From an uncultured Prevotellaceae bacterium (lineage in GTDB: Bacteria > Bacteroidota > Bacteroidia > Bacteroidales > Bacteroidaceae), in NCBI GenBank assembly GCA_902778535.1, contig CACYYG010000002.1, forward strand, positions 76,211-140,210: a stretch of 64,000 nt of DNA, read 5' to 3'. Both the position numbers and the translations under genes were made by a program. Position 1 is the first letter of the stretch. Every line of letters starts with the position of its first letter. Under the pieces are notes generated by a model. That model was not told where the DNA came from. It saw only the letters and a program-made list of their open reading frames with translations, and did not search any database. Below are positions 1 to 8,478 of the stretch, piece by piece.

Positions 1-6
1 AGAGTT

Positions 7-225
7 ATGGAAGATTTAGTATTATCAATCCCAATTCAGGACAGGGCGCTCATCGAGACGCTGGCTCAACGAATGGGCTGGACGATGCGCCGCCGGCGCA
101 CGTCCGTCGAGAGGTTTATCGAATCCTGCCCGAAGACTCCGCATATGACCGACGAGGAGATTCAGGCTGAAATTCGGGAGCAGCGAGAGCAGGATCAAGC
201 AGGCTTGAATCTTGCCGAGTCGTGA
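7..225 (+). CDS. small antitoxin-like protein upstream of a PIN-domain gene
   Basis: A 72-residue protein with no signal peptide. The first half is predicted helical (around residues 10-40, with the basic patch MRRRRTS near residue 27) and the second half is acidic and charged, a common layout for small antitoxins in which one part binds DNA or dimerises and the tail wraps the toxin. The gene ends 44 bases before the likely start of a PIN-domain gene on the same strand, the usual antitoxin-then-toxin order. I do not recognise a named antitoxin family. The call rests on size, charge and neighbour. The ATG lies at base 7, so any promoter is outside the window. Confidence 0.6.
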   Translation: MEDLVLSIPIQDRALIETLAQRMGWTMRRRRTSVERFIESCPKTPHMTDEEIQAEIREQREQDQAGLNLAES

Positions 226-269
226 CCGAATTCGAGCATAGTTCCAATCAATGCTGTCAGAAAAGGTCT

Positions 270-674
270 ATGAAGATTCTGTTCGACACCAACCTCTGGA
301 TTTCGTTCATGATAGGCAAGCGGCTTTCGTCGCTGGCTGATGTGTTGTGCCGCCACGACGTGGAGGTCTATGTCAGCGAACAGGAACTCGACGAAATCCG
401 CCGTGTCATAGCCCGCGAGAAGTTTGACAAATTCATTTCCGCCGAGACACGCTATTACTTCTTCGAAATGGTCTATGATGTCTGCTTCATCACCGACATC
501 AACGTAGAGGCCAAGTCCGACATCCGCGACCCGAAAGACCTCTATCTACTTTCGATGGCCGAAAGCGTTCCCGTTGATTATATCGTCAGCGGCGACAAAG
601 ACCTTACCGACCTCAAGGAACATGCCGGCATCCCCATACTGAAGTATTCCGAACTGCTGGAAAAGTTAAAATAA
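270..674 (+). CDS. PIN-domain protein, putative toxin of a toxin-antitoxin pair
   Basis: A 134-residue single PIN domain, resembling the COG1569 putative toxin family. It starts with KILFDTN, giving the first acidic residue D6. Other acidic candidates for the metal site are E39/E42 in SEQELDEI, D90 in RDPKDLYLL and D109/D111 in SGDKDL. PIN domains are Mg-dependent RNases; as VapC-type toxins they cut RNA until the antitoxin binds. An upstream ATG at 222 is also open and overlaps the antitoxin stop, but the PIN fold begins at the ATG at 270, so I chose that start. A hairpin with a T-run follows the stop. Toxicity itself is inferred. Confidence 0.8.
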   Translation: MKILFDTNLWISFMIGKRLSSLADVLCRHDVEVYVSEQELDEIRRVIAREKFDKFISAETRYYFFEMVYDVCFITDINVEAKSDIRDPKDLYLLSMAESVPVDYIVSGDKDLTDLKEHAGIPILKYSELLEKLK

Positions 675-681
675 CGTGGAT

Positions 682-739
682 AAACACAGTGCGGGAACCC
701 GAAGTCGAGAATGTCGGCGCGGGTTCCCGTTGTGTTTTT
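682..739 (+). terminator. intrinsic terminator after the toxin-antitoxin pair
   Basis: The arms AAACACA (682-688) and CGGGAACCC (692-700) pair with GGGTTCCCG (721-729) and TGTGTTT (731-737), separated by a 20-base loop and ending in a run of T. This is a good intrinsic terminator shape just after the PIN gene stop. Confidence 0.75.
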
Positions 740-927
740 GAATGCATCGGCATTGTCCGTGCCAAGGCTTCCACTCACAAATGTAAATTTTTAGAACTTA
801 CCTACCCTGAATTTTTTTCAGACGAGTCAAGCGGCACAGCCGAGCGCGTGTTACGCCTTTATACACAAGGGTTTCAAAGGTAGGAAACTTTAGTTAATTG
901 ATTGTTGCGAAGAAATGGCGGTCTTTC
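740..927. other. gene-free stretch between the toxin terminator and the trpS promoter
   Basis: About 190 bases with no convincing coding region. A CAAAGGTA at 875-882 would be a -7 box (TACCTTTG) for the minus strand, but no gene lies on that strand and no matching TTTG is seen at the right distance, so it is probably chance. CCTTT/AAAGG (857-861/877-881) makes a weak inverted repeat. I see nothing else that I can name. Confidence 0.5.
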
Positions 928-959
928 TTTGCGTGAGCAAGATTATTTTCGTACCTTTG
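928..959 (+). promoter_or_regulatory. Bacteroidota-type promoter for trpS
   Basis: TTTG at 928-931, a 20-base spacer and TACCTTTG at 952-959 match the -33/-7 consensus of Bacteroidota. The predicted transcript start near 963 leaves a leader of about 40 bases before the trpS ATG. Confidence 0.8.
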
Positions 960-1003
960 CATCGTCAAAAGAGAAATCATACAAGAAAGACTAATAAATA
1001 ATA

Positions 1004-2095
1004 ATGAAGAAAGTAATCCTAACCGGAGACCGCCCAACGGGCAAGCTCCATCTGGGCCACTATGTGGGCTCGCTGCGCCGTCGCGTGGAACTGCAGAACG
1101 CTGGCGGCTATGACAACATGTTCGTATTCATGGCCGACGTGCAGGCTCTGACCGACAACGCCGACAACCCCGAGAAACTGCGTCAGAGCATCGTCAACGT
1201 GGCGCTCGACTGGATGTCCGCCGGTCTCGACCCTGAGAAGTGCACGCTCTTCATCCAGAGCTATATACCCGAGCTGGCCGAGCTGACCACCTATCTGATG
1301 AACCTCGTGTCAGTGAGCCGCGTGCAGCGCAACCCCACGGTGAAGACCGAAATAAAGATGCGCGGCTTCGAAGGCGAGAGCATCCCCCTCGGATTCTTCT
1401 GCTATCCTGTTTCACAGGCTGCCGACATCACGCTGTTCAAGGCTACCACCGTGCCTGCCGGCGAAGACCAGGAGCCAATGCTGGAGGTGACGCGTGAGCT
1501 GGTGAACCGCTTCAACAATACCTACGGCCCCGTGCTCGTGGAGCCGAACATCATGCTACCTGAGAACCTGACGGCACGCCGTCTGCCCGGCACCGACGGC
1601 AAGGAGAAGATGTCGAAGAGTCTGGGCAATTGCATCTATCTGAGCGACTCAGCCGACGAGGTGTGGCAGAAGGTGCGCTCAATGTACACCGACCCGCTCC
1701 ACCTTAACGTCAGCGACCCGGGACACGTGGAAGGCAACGCCGTCTTTACCTACCTCGATGCCTTCAGCACCGATGCAGACTTTGCCAACTTCTGGCCTGA
1801 ATATCAGAATCTTGACGAGCTGAAGGAGCACTACACGCGCGGTGGTCTGGGCGACATGAAGTGCAAGAAATTCCTCAACCAAGTGCTCAACCAGTTCCTG
1901 GAGCCCATGCGCCTGCGTCGTCACGAATTGGAGCAGGACATTCCAGAAATCTACAACATCCTGAGGAAAGGCACGGAGAAGGCTCGCGAGGTGGCCGCAC
2001 AGACGATGTCCGAAGTGCGCCACGCCATGCGCATCGACTATTTCAGCGATGCCGAGCTGATTCGCCAGCAATCTGAGGCATTCAAGGCCAAATAG
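1004..2095 (+). CDS. trpS: tryptophan--tRNA ligase
   Basis: A 363-residue class I aminoacyl-tRNA synthetase that activates tryptophan with ATP and loads it on tRNA-Trp in the cytoplasm. The ATP-binding signature HLGH is at residues 16-19, in the stretch [16 protein letters not shown], and the KMSKS loop is at 202-206. The substrate-pocket region around [12 protein letters not shown] is also typical. The length suits the family, which is usually 320-370 residues. The ATG is placed by the conserved N-terminus and the promoter about 45 bases upstream. The next gene begins 25 bases after the stop on the same strand and could be co-transcribed, although it is unrelated in function. Confidence 0.96.
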   Translation: MKKVILTGDRPTGKLHLGHYVGSLRRRVELQNAGGYDNMFVFMADVQALTDNADNPEKLRQSIVNVALDWMSAGLDPEKCTLFIQSYIPELAELTTYLMNLVSVSRVQRNPTVKTEIKMRGFEGESIPLGFFCYPVSQAADITLFKATTVPAGEDQEPMLEVTRELVNRFNNTYGPVLVEPNIMLPENLTARRLPGTDGKEKMSKSLGNCIYLSDSADEVWQKVRSMYTDPLHLNVSDPGHVEGNAVFTYLDAFSTDADFANFWPEYQNLDELKEHYTRGGLGDMKCKKFLNQVLNQFLEPMRLRRHELEQDIPEIYNILRKGTEKAREVAAQTMSEVRHAMRIDYFSDAELIRQQSEAFKAK

Positions 2096-2120
2096 TAACA
2101 ACAGCATCAACAGAAATAAA

Positions 2121-4526
2121 ATGAAACTACCTAAAACTAATCTACTTCTTTTCATACTCTGCCTTTTCTCTATTCAGGCAGTGGCACAGGTACGCATCAC
2201 GCAAAGCCTTGACTTCGGCTGGCGTTTCTTCTTAGGCGACGTAGCCGACGGTGCTTCAACAAAACTCGACGACAGCCAGTGGCGCACCGTCGACCTGCCG
2301 CACGACTTCCAGATAGAGCAGCCGTGGGTGGCGCCTGCTGCCGACGAGAAAGCCGACAATAACGACCCCGCCGCCAACATCAAAAGCCGCCTCAGCAGCC
2401 GAGGATTTAAGGAGATGGGCCGCGGCTGGTACCGTCTGCACCTCACGCCTGCCGACAGTCTGCAGGGCAAGCGCCTGCTGATAGACTTCGGCGGCATCAT
2501 GTATGTGGGCGATGTCTATGTGAATGGCGAACTGGTAGGCAAGACTGACTACGGCTACGTGGGTTTCGAAGTGGATGTCACCAATAAGCTGAAGTTCGGA
2601 CAGGACAACGTCATCGCCGTAATGGCCGACACCCGTGAGCCCGGCAACTCGCGCTGGTACACCGGCGGCGGACTCTTTCGCAGCGTCAAGCTCGTAGCTA
2701 CCGACCGCAACGTCTACTTCGCCCGCCATCCGCTCTATATCACCACACGCGACAACCGCTACGTCACTATCGCGGCAGAGGTGGCCACAAAGGGGCGCGA
2801 CAAGCGGATGCCTGTCTCATTGCGCATCATCGCCCCTGACGGCAGTGTGGCGTACGAAGGCACACACGAGGTGTTGCGCTCCACCCCTACCCGATTTGTC
2901 GAGCAGCAGCTGGCAGAGATAGAAATCAGCAATCCACAAGTGTGGGACATCGACACACCCAATCTCTATAGCATCGAAGCCACCCTTTATAATGAGAAGG
3001 GTGAGGCTGTGGACAAGGTGACCGACCACTTCGGTCTGCGCACCGTAGAGATAGGCCCCGACTTCGGTCTGAAGCTGAATGGCCATAAGGTGCTGCTACA
3101 GGGCTATGCCAACCACCACTCTTTAGGAGCCTTAGGAGCTGCAGCCTATCCGCGGGCCATCGAGAAGCGCATACAGATGATGAAGGAATGGGGCATCAAC
3201 CACATCCGCACCAGCCACAATCCCTACAGCCGGGAGTTCATCGAGCTGTGCGATCAGTACGGCATCCTCGTTGTCGACGAGCTTTACGACAAATGGACAC
3301 GCCAGCACACCGGCGGACGTGTCGACTTCACCGACTTGTGGCAGCAGGACGTGCCCGAATGGGTGAAGCGCGACCGCAACTCACCTTCTGTCATCGCCTG
3401 GAGCTTAGGCAACGAACTGCAGCAAGATGCCAACATGCCCTTCAACGACTTCGGCGTAACAATGTATCGTCTGATGCGTCCCTTGATACAGCGCTATGAC
3501 TCAACGCGACTGGTTACCGTAGCCATGCATCCCCGCTACCGTAACTGGCAGACCGATTCCCTGCCCTGCGAACTGGCGAAGATAACCGACTTCCAGGCCT
3601 ACAACTACCGCTATATGTACTTCCCCGGCGACGGCCGCCGCTTTCCTTGGATGACCTTCTACCAAAGCGAGGCCTCGATAGCCGCGATGGGTCAGAACTT
3701 CTTCGAGATGAACCTCGACAAGGTGATGGGCCTCGCCTACTGGGGTGCCATCGACTATTTGGGCGAGAGTCAGGGATGGCCAGCAAAGGGCTGGAGCCAA
3801 GGCGTCTTCGATATTGCGCTCAATCCCAAGCCCAAAGCCTATTACATGCGCAGTTTCTTCAAACCCGACGAGCCTGTGGTGCACATCGCCGTCATCGACC
3901 GCAAGGGCGACATCATGTGGAATGGTATACAGACCGGCAACGACGGAATGAGCGACTACTGGAACAGAGCTGACGGCTCAAAGCAGAATATTGTTGTCTA
4001 CACCAATGCCGACGAGGTGGAGCTATTGCTGAATGGCCAAAGTCTGGGCACGAAGCAGAATCCTGTCAGCAATCCTAAAATGCGCAACCAGCTGCATTGG
4101 AACGATGTAGAATATCAGCCCGGCCGTCTCGTCGCCATCGCCCGCACTAATGGCCGTGAGGTGGCGCGCCATCAGATAGAAACCACCACCGATGCCGTCA
4201 AGCTGACAGCCGTTGCCAACAATGCGACTTGGAAAGCGGATGGAATGGACTTACAGCATGTGACAATTACAGCTTTAGACAAGAAAGGACGTCGCGTGCA
4301 AACTACCGATAAGCAGGTGACCTTCAGCGTAGAGGGCGAGGCTCAAATCGTCGGTGTCATCAATGGCGACATCAACTCCGACGAACTGACTGTAGGAAAC
4401 ACGCGCCGACTCTACAACGGCAACTGTAGCGTCATTCTGCGCTCCACGCGTCAGCCTGGTGCCGTTGTTCTTACCGCCAATGCTCAAGGCATGAAGCCCG
4501 TAACCCTTCGAATAAAAACTGAGTAA
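2121..4526 (+). CDS. secreted glycoside hydrolase family 2 (beta-galactosidase-like)
   Basis: An 801-residue exported enzyme with a signal peptide over about residues 1-23 ending AVAQ. The domain order is GH2 sugar-binding jelly roll (about 25-190), immunoglobulin-like domain (about 190-295), TIM barrel (about 300-590), then two C-terminal beta domains of the DUF4982 and GH2 C5 type. In the barrel, AWSLGNE gives the expected acid/base E432, and YQSEAS gives the nucleophile candidate E517. GH2 enzymes remove beta-linked galactose, mannose or glucuronate; domain make-up favours beta-galactosidase, but the substrate is not proven. The gene ends 14 bases from the convergent lipoprotein gene. Confidence 0.88.
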   Translation: MKLPKTNLLLFILCLFSIQAVAQVRITQSLDFGWRFFLGDVADGASTKLDDSQWRTVDLPHDFQIEQPWVAPAADEKADNNDPAANIKSRLSSRGFKEMGRGWYRLHLTPADSLQGKRLLIDFGGIMYVGDVYVNGELVGKTDYGYVGFEVDVTNKLKFGQDNVIAVMADTREPGNSRWYTGGGLFRSVKLVATDRNVYFARHPLYITTRDNRYVTIAAEVATKGRDKRMPVSLRIIAPDGSVAYEGTHEVLRSTPTRFVEQQLAEIEISNPQVWDIDTPNLYSIEATLYNEKGEAVDKVTDHFGLRTVEIGPDFGLKLNGHKVLLQGYANHHSLGALGAAAYPRAIEKRIQMMKEWGINHIRTSHNPYSREFIELCDQYGILVVDELYDKWTRQHTGGRVDFTDLWQQDVPEWVKRDRNSPSVIAWSLGNELQQDANMPFNDFGVTMYRLMRPLIQRYDSTRLVTVAMHPRYRNWQTDSLPCELAKITDFQAYNYRYMYFPGDGRRFPWMTFYQSEASIAAMGQNFFEMNLDKVMGLAYWGAIDYLGESQGWPAKGWSQGVFDIALNPKPKAYYMRSFFKPDEPVVHIAVIDRKGDIMWNGIQTGNDGMSDYWNRADGSKQNIVVYTNADEVELLLNGQSLGTKQNPVSNPKMRNQLHWNDVEYQPGRLVAIARTNGREVARHQIETTTDAVKLTAVANNATWKADGMDLQHVTITALDKKGRRVQTTDKQVTFSVEGEAQIVGVINGDINSDELTVGNTRRLYNGNCSVILRSTRQPGAVVLTANAQGMKPVTLRIKTE

Positions 4527-4540
4527 AAAACGATTGTGAC

Positions 4541-5389
4541 TTACTCCAACAGCTTCATAGTGAGCTGGCCATCAAAAGAAATGAGTGTCTCAATCATGTA
4601 GCAGCTCTCGCCATCGGGTATGCAGACAGTAGCATCGAAGTGGAAGCCCTGTGCATCAACCTTGTCGAAAGTGATATTGCCGAGGATGGACTGTTGCAGA
4701 AAGTCCTCTGGCACGTCGGCTGCATAGGCCTGCTTGTTAAAATCGCGGGTGAAAAGTCGTTGGTTGTTGTGGAAAAGGCTGACATGAATGATATTGTCGT
4801 AGTAGGCCTTCTCTACGGCCACGCCATCAGGGGTGTAGGTGGTGCGCATCACACGATAGCGTGTAGGATTGACGGTAATGTACCAATGATAGCGCTGTCC
4901 GCCGTACATCACTACGGAGTCGAGGTTAATGACCTCGGTGGTGCTGATGATTTTCGGCGCCTGGTCCACAAACTCCGGCTGCTCATCATCGGTTTCGTCA
5001 CGTTTCACTAGATGTACCACATCGCCCCCAGGATTGCGGAATTGGAAGTTGTGCTCCGTCTGCTTCGAGATGTAATAGACGTTGCTACCCAGCTCGATGG
5101 AGTCACCCACGATGCGGAAATAAGCCGGCTGGCTGGTGACATCGGCAAAGAAGATTGTATCACCCTCAGCCTTAAAGAAAGGTTCGTCGGTCTCGCTGTC
5201 GAGCCATACGCCTTGCAGCATGGCCTTGGCCTCAAGGTTCTCCTGCGGCTCGTCCATCACAGACACGTCACCCTTCTGCTCTTTCTGACCACATGAAAGA
5301 AAGAGCAATGAGAGAACAAGAGAAAGCCTCCCCAAGCCCCTCCAAAAGAGGGGATGTTTGGTTACATTGTCTAATAGAGAGTTTTTCAT
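4541..5389 (-). CDS. lipoprotein of unknown function (DUF4738-like)
   Basis: A 282-residue protein with a hydrophobic signal segment (about residues 22-31) and a lipobox-like cysteine C33 (LFLSC), so probably a lipid-anchored envelope protein. The rest is beta-rich; it resembles the Bacteroidales DUF4738 lipoproteins, recalled from family appearance only. The N-terminus is odd: residues 12-22 (HPLFWRGLGRL) are encoded by one arm of a palindromic repeat, and the ATG itself lies in the loop between that arm and a second inverted arm beside the ugd stop. The repeat may therefore have supplied or replaced the original start. It lies 51 bases after ugd on the same strand. Confidence 0.7.
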   Translation of the reverse strand: MKNSLLDNVTKHPLFWRGLGRLSLVLSLLFLSCGQKEQKGDVSVMDEPQENLEAKAMLQGVWLDSETDEPFFKAEGDTIFFADVTSQPAYFRIVGDSIELGSNVYYISKQTEHNFQFRNPGGDVVHLVKRDETDDEQPEFVDQAPKIISTTEVINLDSVVMYGGQRYHWYITVNPTRYRVMRTTYTPDGVAVEKAYYDNIIHVSLFHNNQRLFTRDFNKQAYAADVPEDFLQQSILGNITFDKVDAQGFHFDATVCIPDGESCYMIETLISFDGQLTMKLLE

Positions 5390-5437
5390 TAAATTATCTA
5401 TTTAAACATTCCTCCCTTGGAGAGGGCTTGGGTGGGC
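5327..5437. repeat. inverted repeat pair (REPIN-like) enclosing a start codon
   Basis: Arm A (5327-5353) reads CCTCCCCAAGCCCC then TCCAAAAGAGGGG. Arm B (5411-5437) reads CCTCCCTTGGAGAGGG then CTTGGGTGGGC. Arm B is a close match to the reverse complement of arm A, with a 57-base spacer. Arm A is coding (signal peptide of the lipoprotein gene), the spacer holds that gene's ATG (5387-5389), and arm B nearly abuts the ugd stop codon. Confidence 0.75.
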
Positions 5438-5440
5438 TTT

Positions 5441-6757
5441 TTATTTGCCAATGCAATGATATTCAAAGTTGTTTTCTTCCAATTCCTCAATGTCGAAGAT
5501 GTTGCGTCCGTCGATGACCAGCGGACGGCGCATAGCCTTCTTGATGACGCCCCAAGTAGGAAGGCGGAATTCCTTCCACTCGGTGAGCAGCAGCAGGGCA
5601 TCGGCATCGAGCACTGCATCGTACATATCGCGGCAGTAGGTAATCTTGTCGCCCACACGGCGCTTGCATTCGTTCATAGCAATAGGATCGTAGGCACGCA
5701 CCTTGCAGCCGGCTTCCAGCAGCTTACTGATCATCACCAACGCCGTCGACTCGCGCATGTCGTCGGTCTCGGGCTTGAACGACAGTCCCCACATAGCGAT
5801 GGTCTTGCCCTCCAAGGTCTCACCCTCGAAGGCCCGCACCAGCTTTTCGTAGAGCACGCTCTTCTGCTTCTCGTTCACACGCTCCACAGCTTTCAGCACC
5901 TCCATCGAGTAGCCATTTTGGTCGGCGGTCTTGATGAGGGCCTTCACGTCCTTAGGGAAGCACGATCCGCCATAGCCGCAGCCAGCATAGAGGAACTTCC
6001 GGCCTATGCGGGTGTCGGAGCCAATGCCCGCGCGTACCATATTTACATCAGCGCCCACGCGCTCGCACAGGTTGGCGATGTCGTTCATAAACGAAATGCG
6101 GGTAGCAAGCATCGAATTGGCAGCATATTTCGTCATCTCAGCCGAAGGAATATCCATGAAGATGACGCGGAAATTGTTGATGAGGAAAGGCTTGTAGAGG
6201 CGGGTGAGGGCTTTCTTGGCCTTCTCACTCTCTACGCCAACGACGACGCGGTCAGGACTCATGAAGTCCTTGATGGCGTTGCCTTCTTTCAGGAACTCGG
6301 GGTTGGAAGCCACGTCGAAAGGCACATCCACGCCGCGCTTTTGCAGCTCCTCCTCAATGGCCTGGCGCACTTTCTTAGCCGTACCAACAGGAACGGTCGA
6401 CTTTGTAACTATAACCAGATACTTGTTCATGTTCTGGCCAATGGTACGGGCCACCTGTAGAACGTACTTCAAGTCAGCACTGCCATCTTCATCGGGCGGT
6501 GTACCTACGGCAGAGAAGACGATCTCCTGATCGTTGAGGATGGAGGCCAGGTCGGTGGTGAACTTCAGGCGGCCGGCAGCCACGTTCTTTTTCACCAGTT
6601 CGTCCAAACCAGGCTCGTAGATAGGAATCTCACCTTTCTGCAAGCGTTCAATCTTTTCAGCATCAACATCGACGCACGTCACGTTCACACCTGTATCGGC
6701 GAAACACGTTCCCGACACCAGGCCAACGTATCCTGTTCCTACAATTGCTATGTTCAT
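5441..6757 (-). CDS. ugd: UDP-glucose 6-dehydrogenase
   Basis: A 438-residue cytoplasmic enzyme oxidising UDP-glucose to UDP-glucuronate with two NAD. The Rossmann motif GTGYVGL is at residues 7-13, and the catalytic cysteine is C266 in GGSCFPKD. Other family blocks are visible (KSTVPVGT; SNPEFLKEG; the C-terminal FKPETDDMRES). Length and ATG fit the family. UDP-glucuronate feeds capsule, lipopolysaccharide or exopolysaccharide synthesis. The gene is followed by the lipoprotein gene and preceded, 37 bases upstream on the same strand, by rfbC, so a small nucleotide-sugar operon is likely. Confidence 0.95.
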   Translation of the reverse strand: MNIAIVGTGYVGLVSGTCFADTGVNVTCVDVDAEKIERLQKGEIPIYEPGLDELVKKNVAAGRLKFTTDLASILNDQEIVFSAVGTPPDEDGSADLKYVLQVARTIGQNMNKYLVIVTKSTVPVGTAKKVRQAIEEELQKRGVDVPFDVASNPEFLKEGNAIKDFMSPDRVVVGVESEKAKKALTRLYKPFLINNFRVIFMDIPSAEMTKYAANSMLATRISFMNDIANLCERVGADVNMVRAGIGSDTRIGRKFLYAGCGYGGSCFPKDVKALIKTADQNGYSMEVLKAVERVNEKQKSVLYEKLVRAFEGETLEGKTIAMWGLSFKPETDDMRESTALVMISKLLEAGCKVRAYDPIAMNECKRRVGDKITYCRDMYDAVLDADALLLLTEWKEFRLPTWGVIKKAMRRPLVIDGRNIFDIEELEENNFEYHCIGK

Positions 6758-6794
6758 TTTTTAAAAATGCAAGTTACTTATGATTTATAATTTT

Positions 6795-7340
6795 TTAAAA
6801 CAGCCAGGCATCCTTTAGAAGAGGTTGCTTGAGGTCTTTCTCGCTTGTCAGCACCTCAGCCGGGTCGATGGGCCAATCAATGCCCAATGCCGGATCGTTC
6901 CATCGAATACCTGCTTCAGCCTGTGGTGCATACACATTATCTACTTTGTAGGTGAAGATGGCTTCGTCGCTCAGCACGAGGAAACCGTGAGCGAAACCTC
7001 GGGGAATGAAGAGCTGCAGCTTATTATCTTCGCTCAACTCTGCAATGACATGTTTTCCAAAGGTTGGCGAGTCCTTACGTATATCAACCGCCACGTCTAA
7101 GACACGCCCCTTAATGACACGCACCAGCTTAGCCTGACTCCACTCACCTTTTTGATAGTGCAGGCCACGCAGCACTCCGCGCGATGATTTCGACTCATTG
7201 TCCTGAATGAAAGTCACCTTTCCCACGTGCTCGTCGAAGTCAGCCTGCTTCCAGGTCTCCACAAAGTAGCCGCGTGCATCGCCAAACACGCGCGGCTTCA
7301 CAAGGAAAACCCCCTCAATATCAGTCTTTTGATATTCCAT
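6795..7340 (-). CDS. rfbC: dTDP-4-dehydrorhamnose 3,5-epimerase
   Basis: A 181-residue RmlC-family enzyme that epimerises dTDP-4-keto-6-deoxyglucose in dTDP-L-rhamnose synthesis. The cupin core carries GLHYQ with the catalytic H61, followed by IPRGFAHGF and FTYKVDN. I start at the ATG at 7340 (MEYQKTDIEG), not at the upstream ATG at 7370, because a -7 box covers 7368-7375 and the upstream start would lie inside the promoter. The other rml genes are not in the window, so rhamnose synthesis must be completed elsewhere. It probably shares a transcript with ugd. Confidence 0.93.
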   Translation of the reverse strand: MEYQKTDIEGVFLVKPRVFGDARGYFVETWKQADFDEHVGKVTFIQDNESKSSRGVLRGLHYQKGEWSQAKLVRVIKGRVLDVAVDIRKDSPTFGKHVIAELSEDNKLQLFIPRGFAHGFLVLSDEAIFTYKVDNVYAPQAEAGIRWNDPALGIDWPIDPAEVLTSEKDLKQPLLKDAWLF

Positions 7341-7367
7341 GCAATCTATTTGTTTTTTTTCAGTTTG

Positions 7368-7375
7368 CAAAAGTA
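7368..7375 (-). promoter_or_regulatory. -7 promoter element for rfbC-ugd
   Basis: TACTTTTG on the minus strand, about 28 bases before the chosen rfbC ATG. No clear TTTG is seen at the -33 position, so the match is partial. Confidence 0.5.
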
Positions 7376-7418
7376 AGAATTTTATTCGTATTTTGAGAAA
7401 CTTTTTTCTCTTTTTTTA

Positions 7419-7450
7419 TTTGCCAGTGTCGGAAAAAACACGTACCTTTG
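7419..7450 (+). promoter_or_regulatory. promoter with predicted start site at the GTG start codon
   Basis: TTTG at 7419-7422, a 20-base spacer and TACCTTTG at 7443-7450 form a full Bacteroidota promoter. The predicted transcript start is near 7454, while the coding region begins with GTG at 7455, so the mRNA appears leaderless. Confidence 0.75.
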
Positions 7451-7454
7451 CACC

Positions 7455-8471
7455 GTGATTGAGCTCGACCGACATATAGAAATACTGCTGCTGAGTAACG
7501 ACTGCGTCATAGTGCCTGACCTGGGTGGCTTTATGGCCCACTATGTGGATGCACGCTACGATGAACACGACGGCATGTTTGTGCCGCCCATCCGTACATT
7601 GGGTTTCAACCCGCAGTTACGGCTGAATGATTCGTTGCTGGCACAGTCTTATGTCGAGGCTTATGACATCAGCTACCCAGAGGCCGTTCGCCGTATTGAG
7701 GACGAAGTGGCTGAGCTGCGCCAGCACTTGGAAACCGAGGGCCGTTTCGAGCTAAACGACATCGGCATACTGAGTATCAACGACGAGGGAAACATCACCT
7801 TCGAACCCTGCGAGGCAGGAATACTTACACCCGCCCTTTATGGTCTTGGTTCTTTCCAGATGGACACATTGAGTGCACGTCAAAAGAATCCCGTCATTCT
7901 CTCGTCATCCAATCAGAATTTGCCCGAGGAAGGCGCCATTACCATCAAGATGTCGTGGCTGCGCAATGCAGTTGCCGTTGCTGCCGCCATTATCACTTTT
8001 CTGATGATTGGCACTCCCATCTCGAACAGCAACAAGATGACCGACGTGCAACAGAGTGCTTTCATCAGCGTACCTACTTCTCATAAAACCATTCAGTCAG
8101 AGGGTCAGTCTGCCTCAGAAGCCTCAGATAATCTGACGGTATCAGAAACCACAGAAGTCCAGGAAGTTTCAGAAACCCCAGAAACCTCAGAAACTTCAGA
8201 GATAACAGAAAATTCAGAAATCAAAGAGTCATCCTTCTTCTACATTGTGATGGCTAGCCAAGTGTCAGAGCACAATGCCAATCTCTTTATTGAACAGCTA
8301 AGCGGTCAAGGTTTCCATGATGCCCATATTCTCGTCAGCGGCGCCAAGCACATCCGTCGTGTTGTCTACGGATGCTATGAGAGCGAGGAAGACGCCAATG
8401 CCACATTGCGCCAGCTCCGCTCAGAGAGCAGACTTTTCAGGAACACCTGGATTATGGAGATAAAGAACTGA
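7455..8471 (+). CDS. HU/CCDC81-like domain, membrane segment and SPOR domain protein
   Basis: A 338-residue protein with three parts. Residues 1-140 resemble the bacterial HU-CCDC81 domains (ELDRHIEILLLSNDCVIVP; GGFMAHYV), related to the HU fold. One membrane helix lies at about 168-188. A periplasmic linker rich in S, E and T (about 220-257) leads to a SPOR-like domain (about 260-338), a type that binds denuded peptidoglycan. The topology would put the HU-like part in the cytoplasm and SPOR at the wall. The GTG start is set by the conserved N-terminus; the next Met is too far in. An FHA gene follows 7 bases later. Confidence 0.85.
   Translation: MIELDRHIEILLLSNDCVIVPDLGGFMAHYVDARYDEHDGMFVPPIRTLGFNPQLRLNDSLLAQSYVEAYDISYPEAVRRIEDEVAELRQHLETEGRFELNDIGILSINDEGNITFEPCEAGILTPALYGLGSFQMDTLSARQKNPVILSSSNQNLPEEGAITIKMSWLRNAVAVAAAIITFLMIGTPISNSNKMTDVQQSAFISVPTSHKTIQSEGQSASEASDNLTVSETTEVQEVSETPETSETSEITENSEIKESSFFYIVMASQVSEHNANLFIEQLSGQGFHDAHILVSGAKHIRRVVYGCYESEEDANATLRQLRSESRLFRNTWIMEIKN
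8142..8226 (+). repeat. low-complexity SET/PET coding repeat
   Basis: Degenerate tandem codons in the linker of the SPOR protein, built on tcagaaac-type units and encoding repeated S-E-T, P-E-T and S-E-I. It is probably a flexible periplasmic spacer whose length may vary between strains. Confidence 0.7.
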
Positions 8472-8478
8472 TACGTCC

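Noticed and set aside
875-882. Minus-strand promoter box (TACCTTTG)
   Set aside because: No -33 partner and no gene on the minus strand downstream of it.
689-883. 64-codon open frame after the PIN gene
   Set aside because: It begins inside a terminator hairpin and shows no protein-like pattern.
7341-7370. Extended N-terminus for rfbC from an ATG at 7370
   Set aside because: The extension lies within the predicted promoter and the conserved protein starts at 7340.
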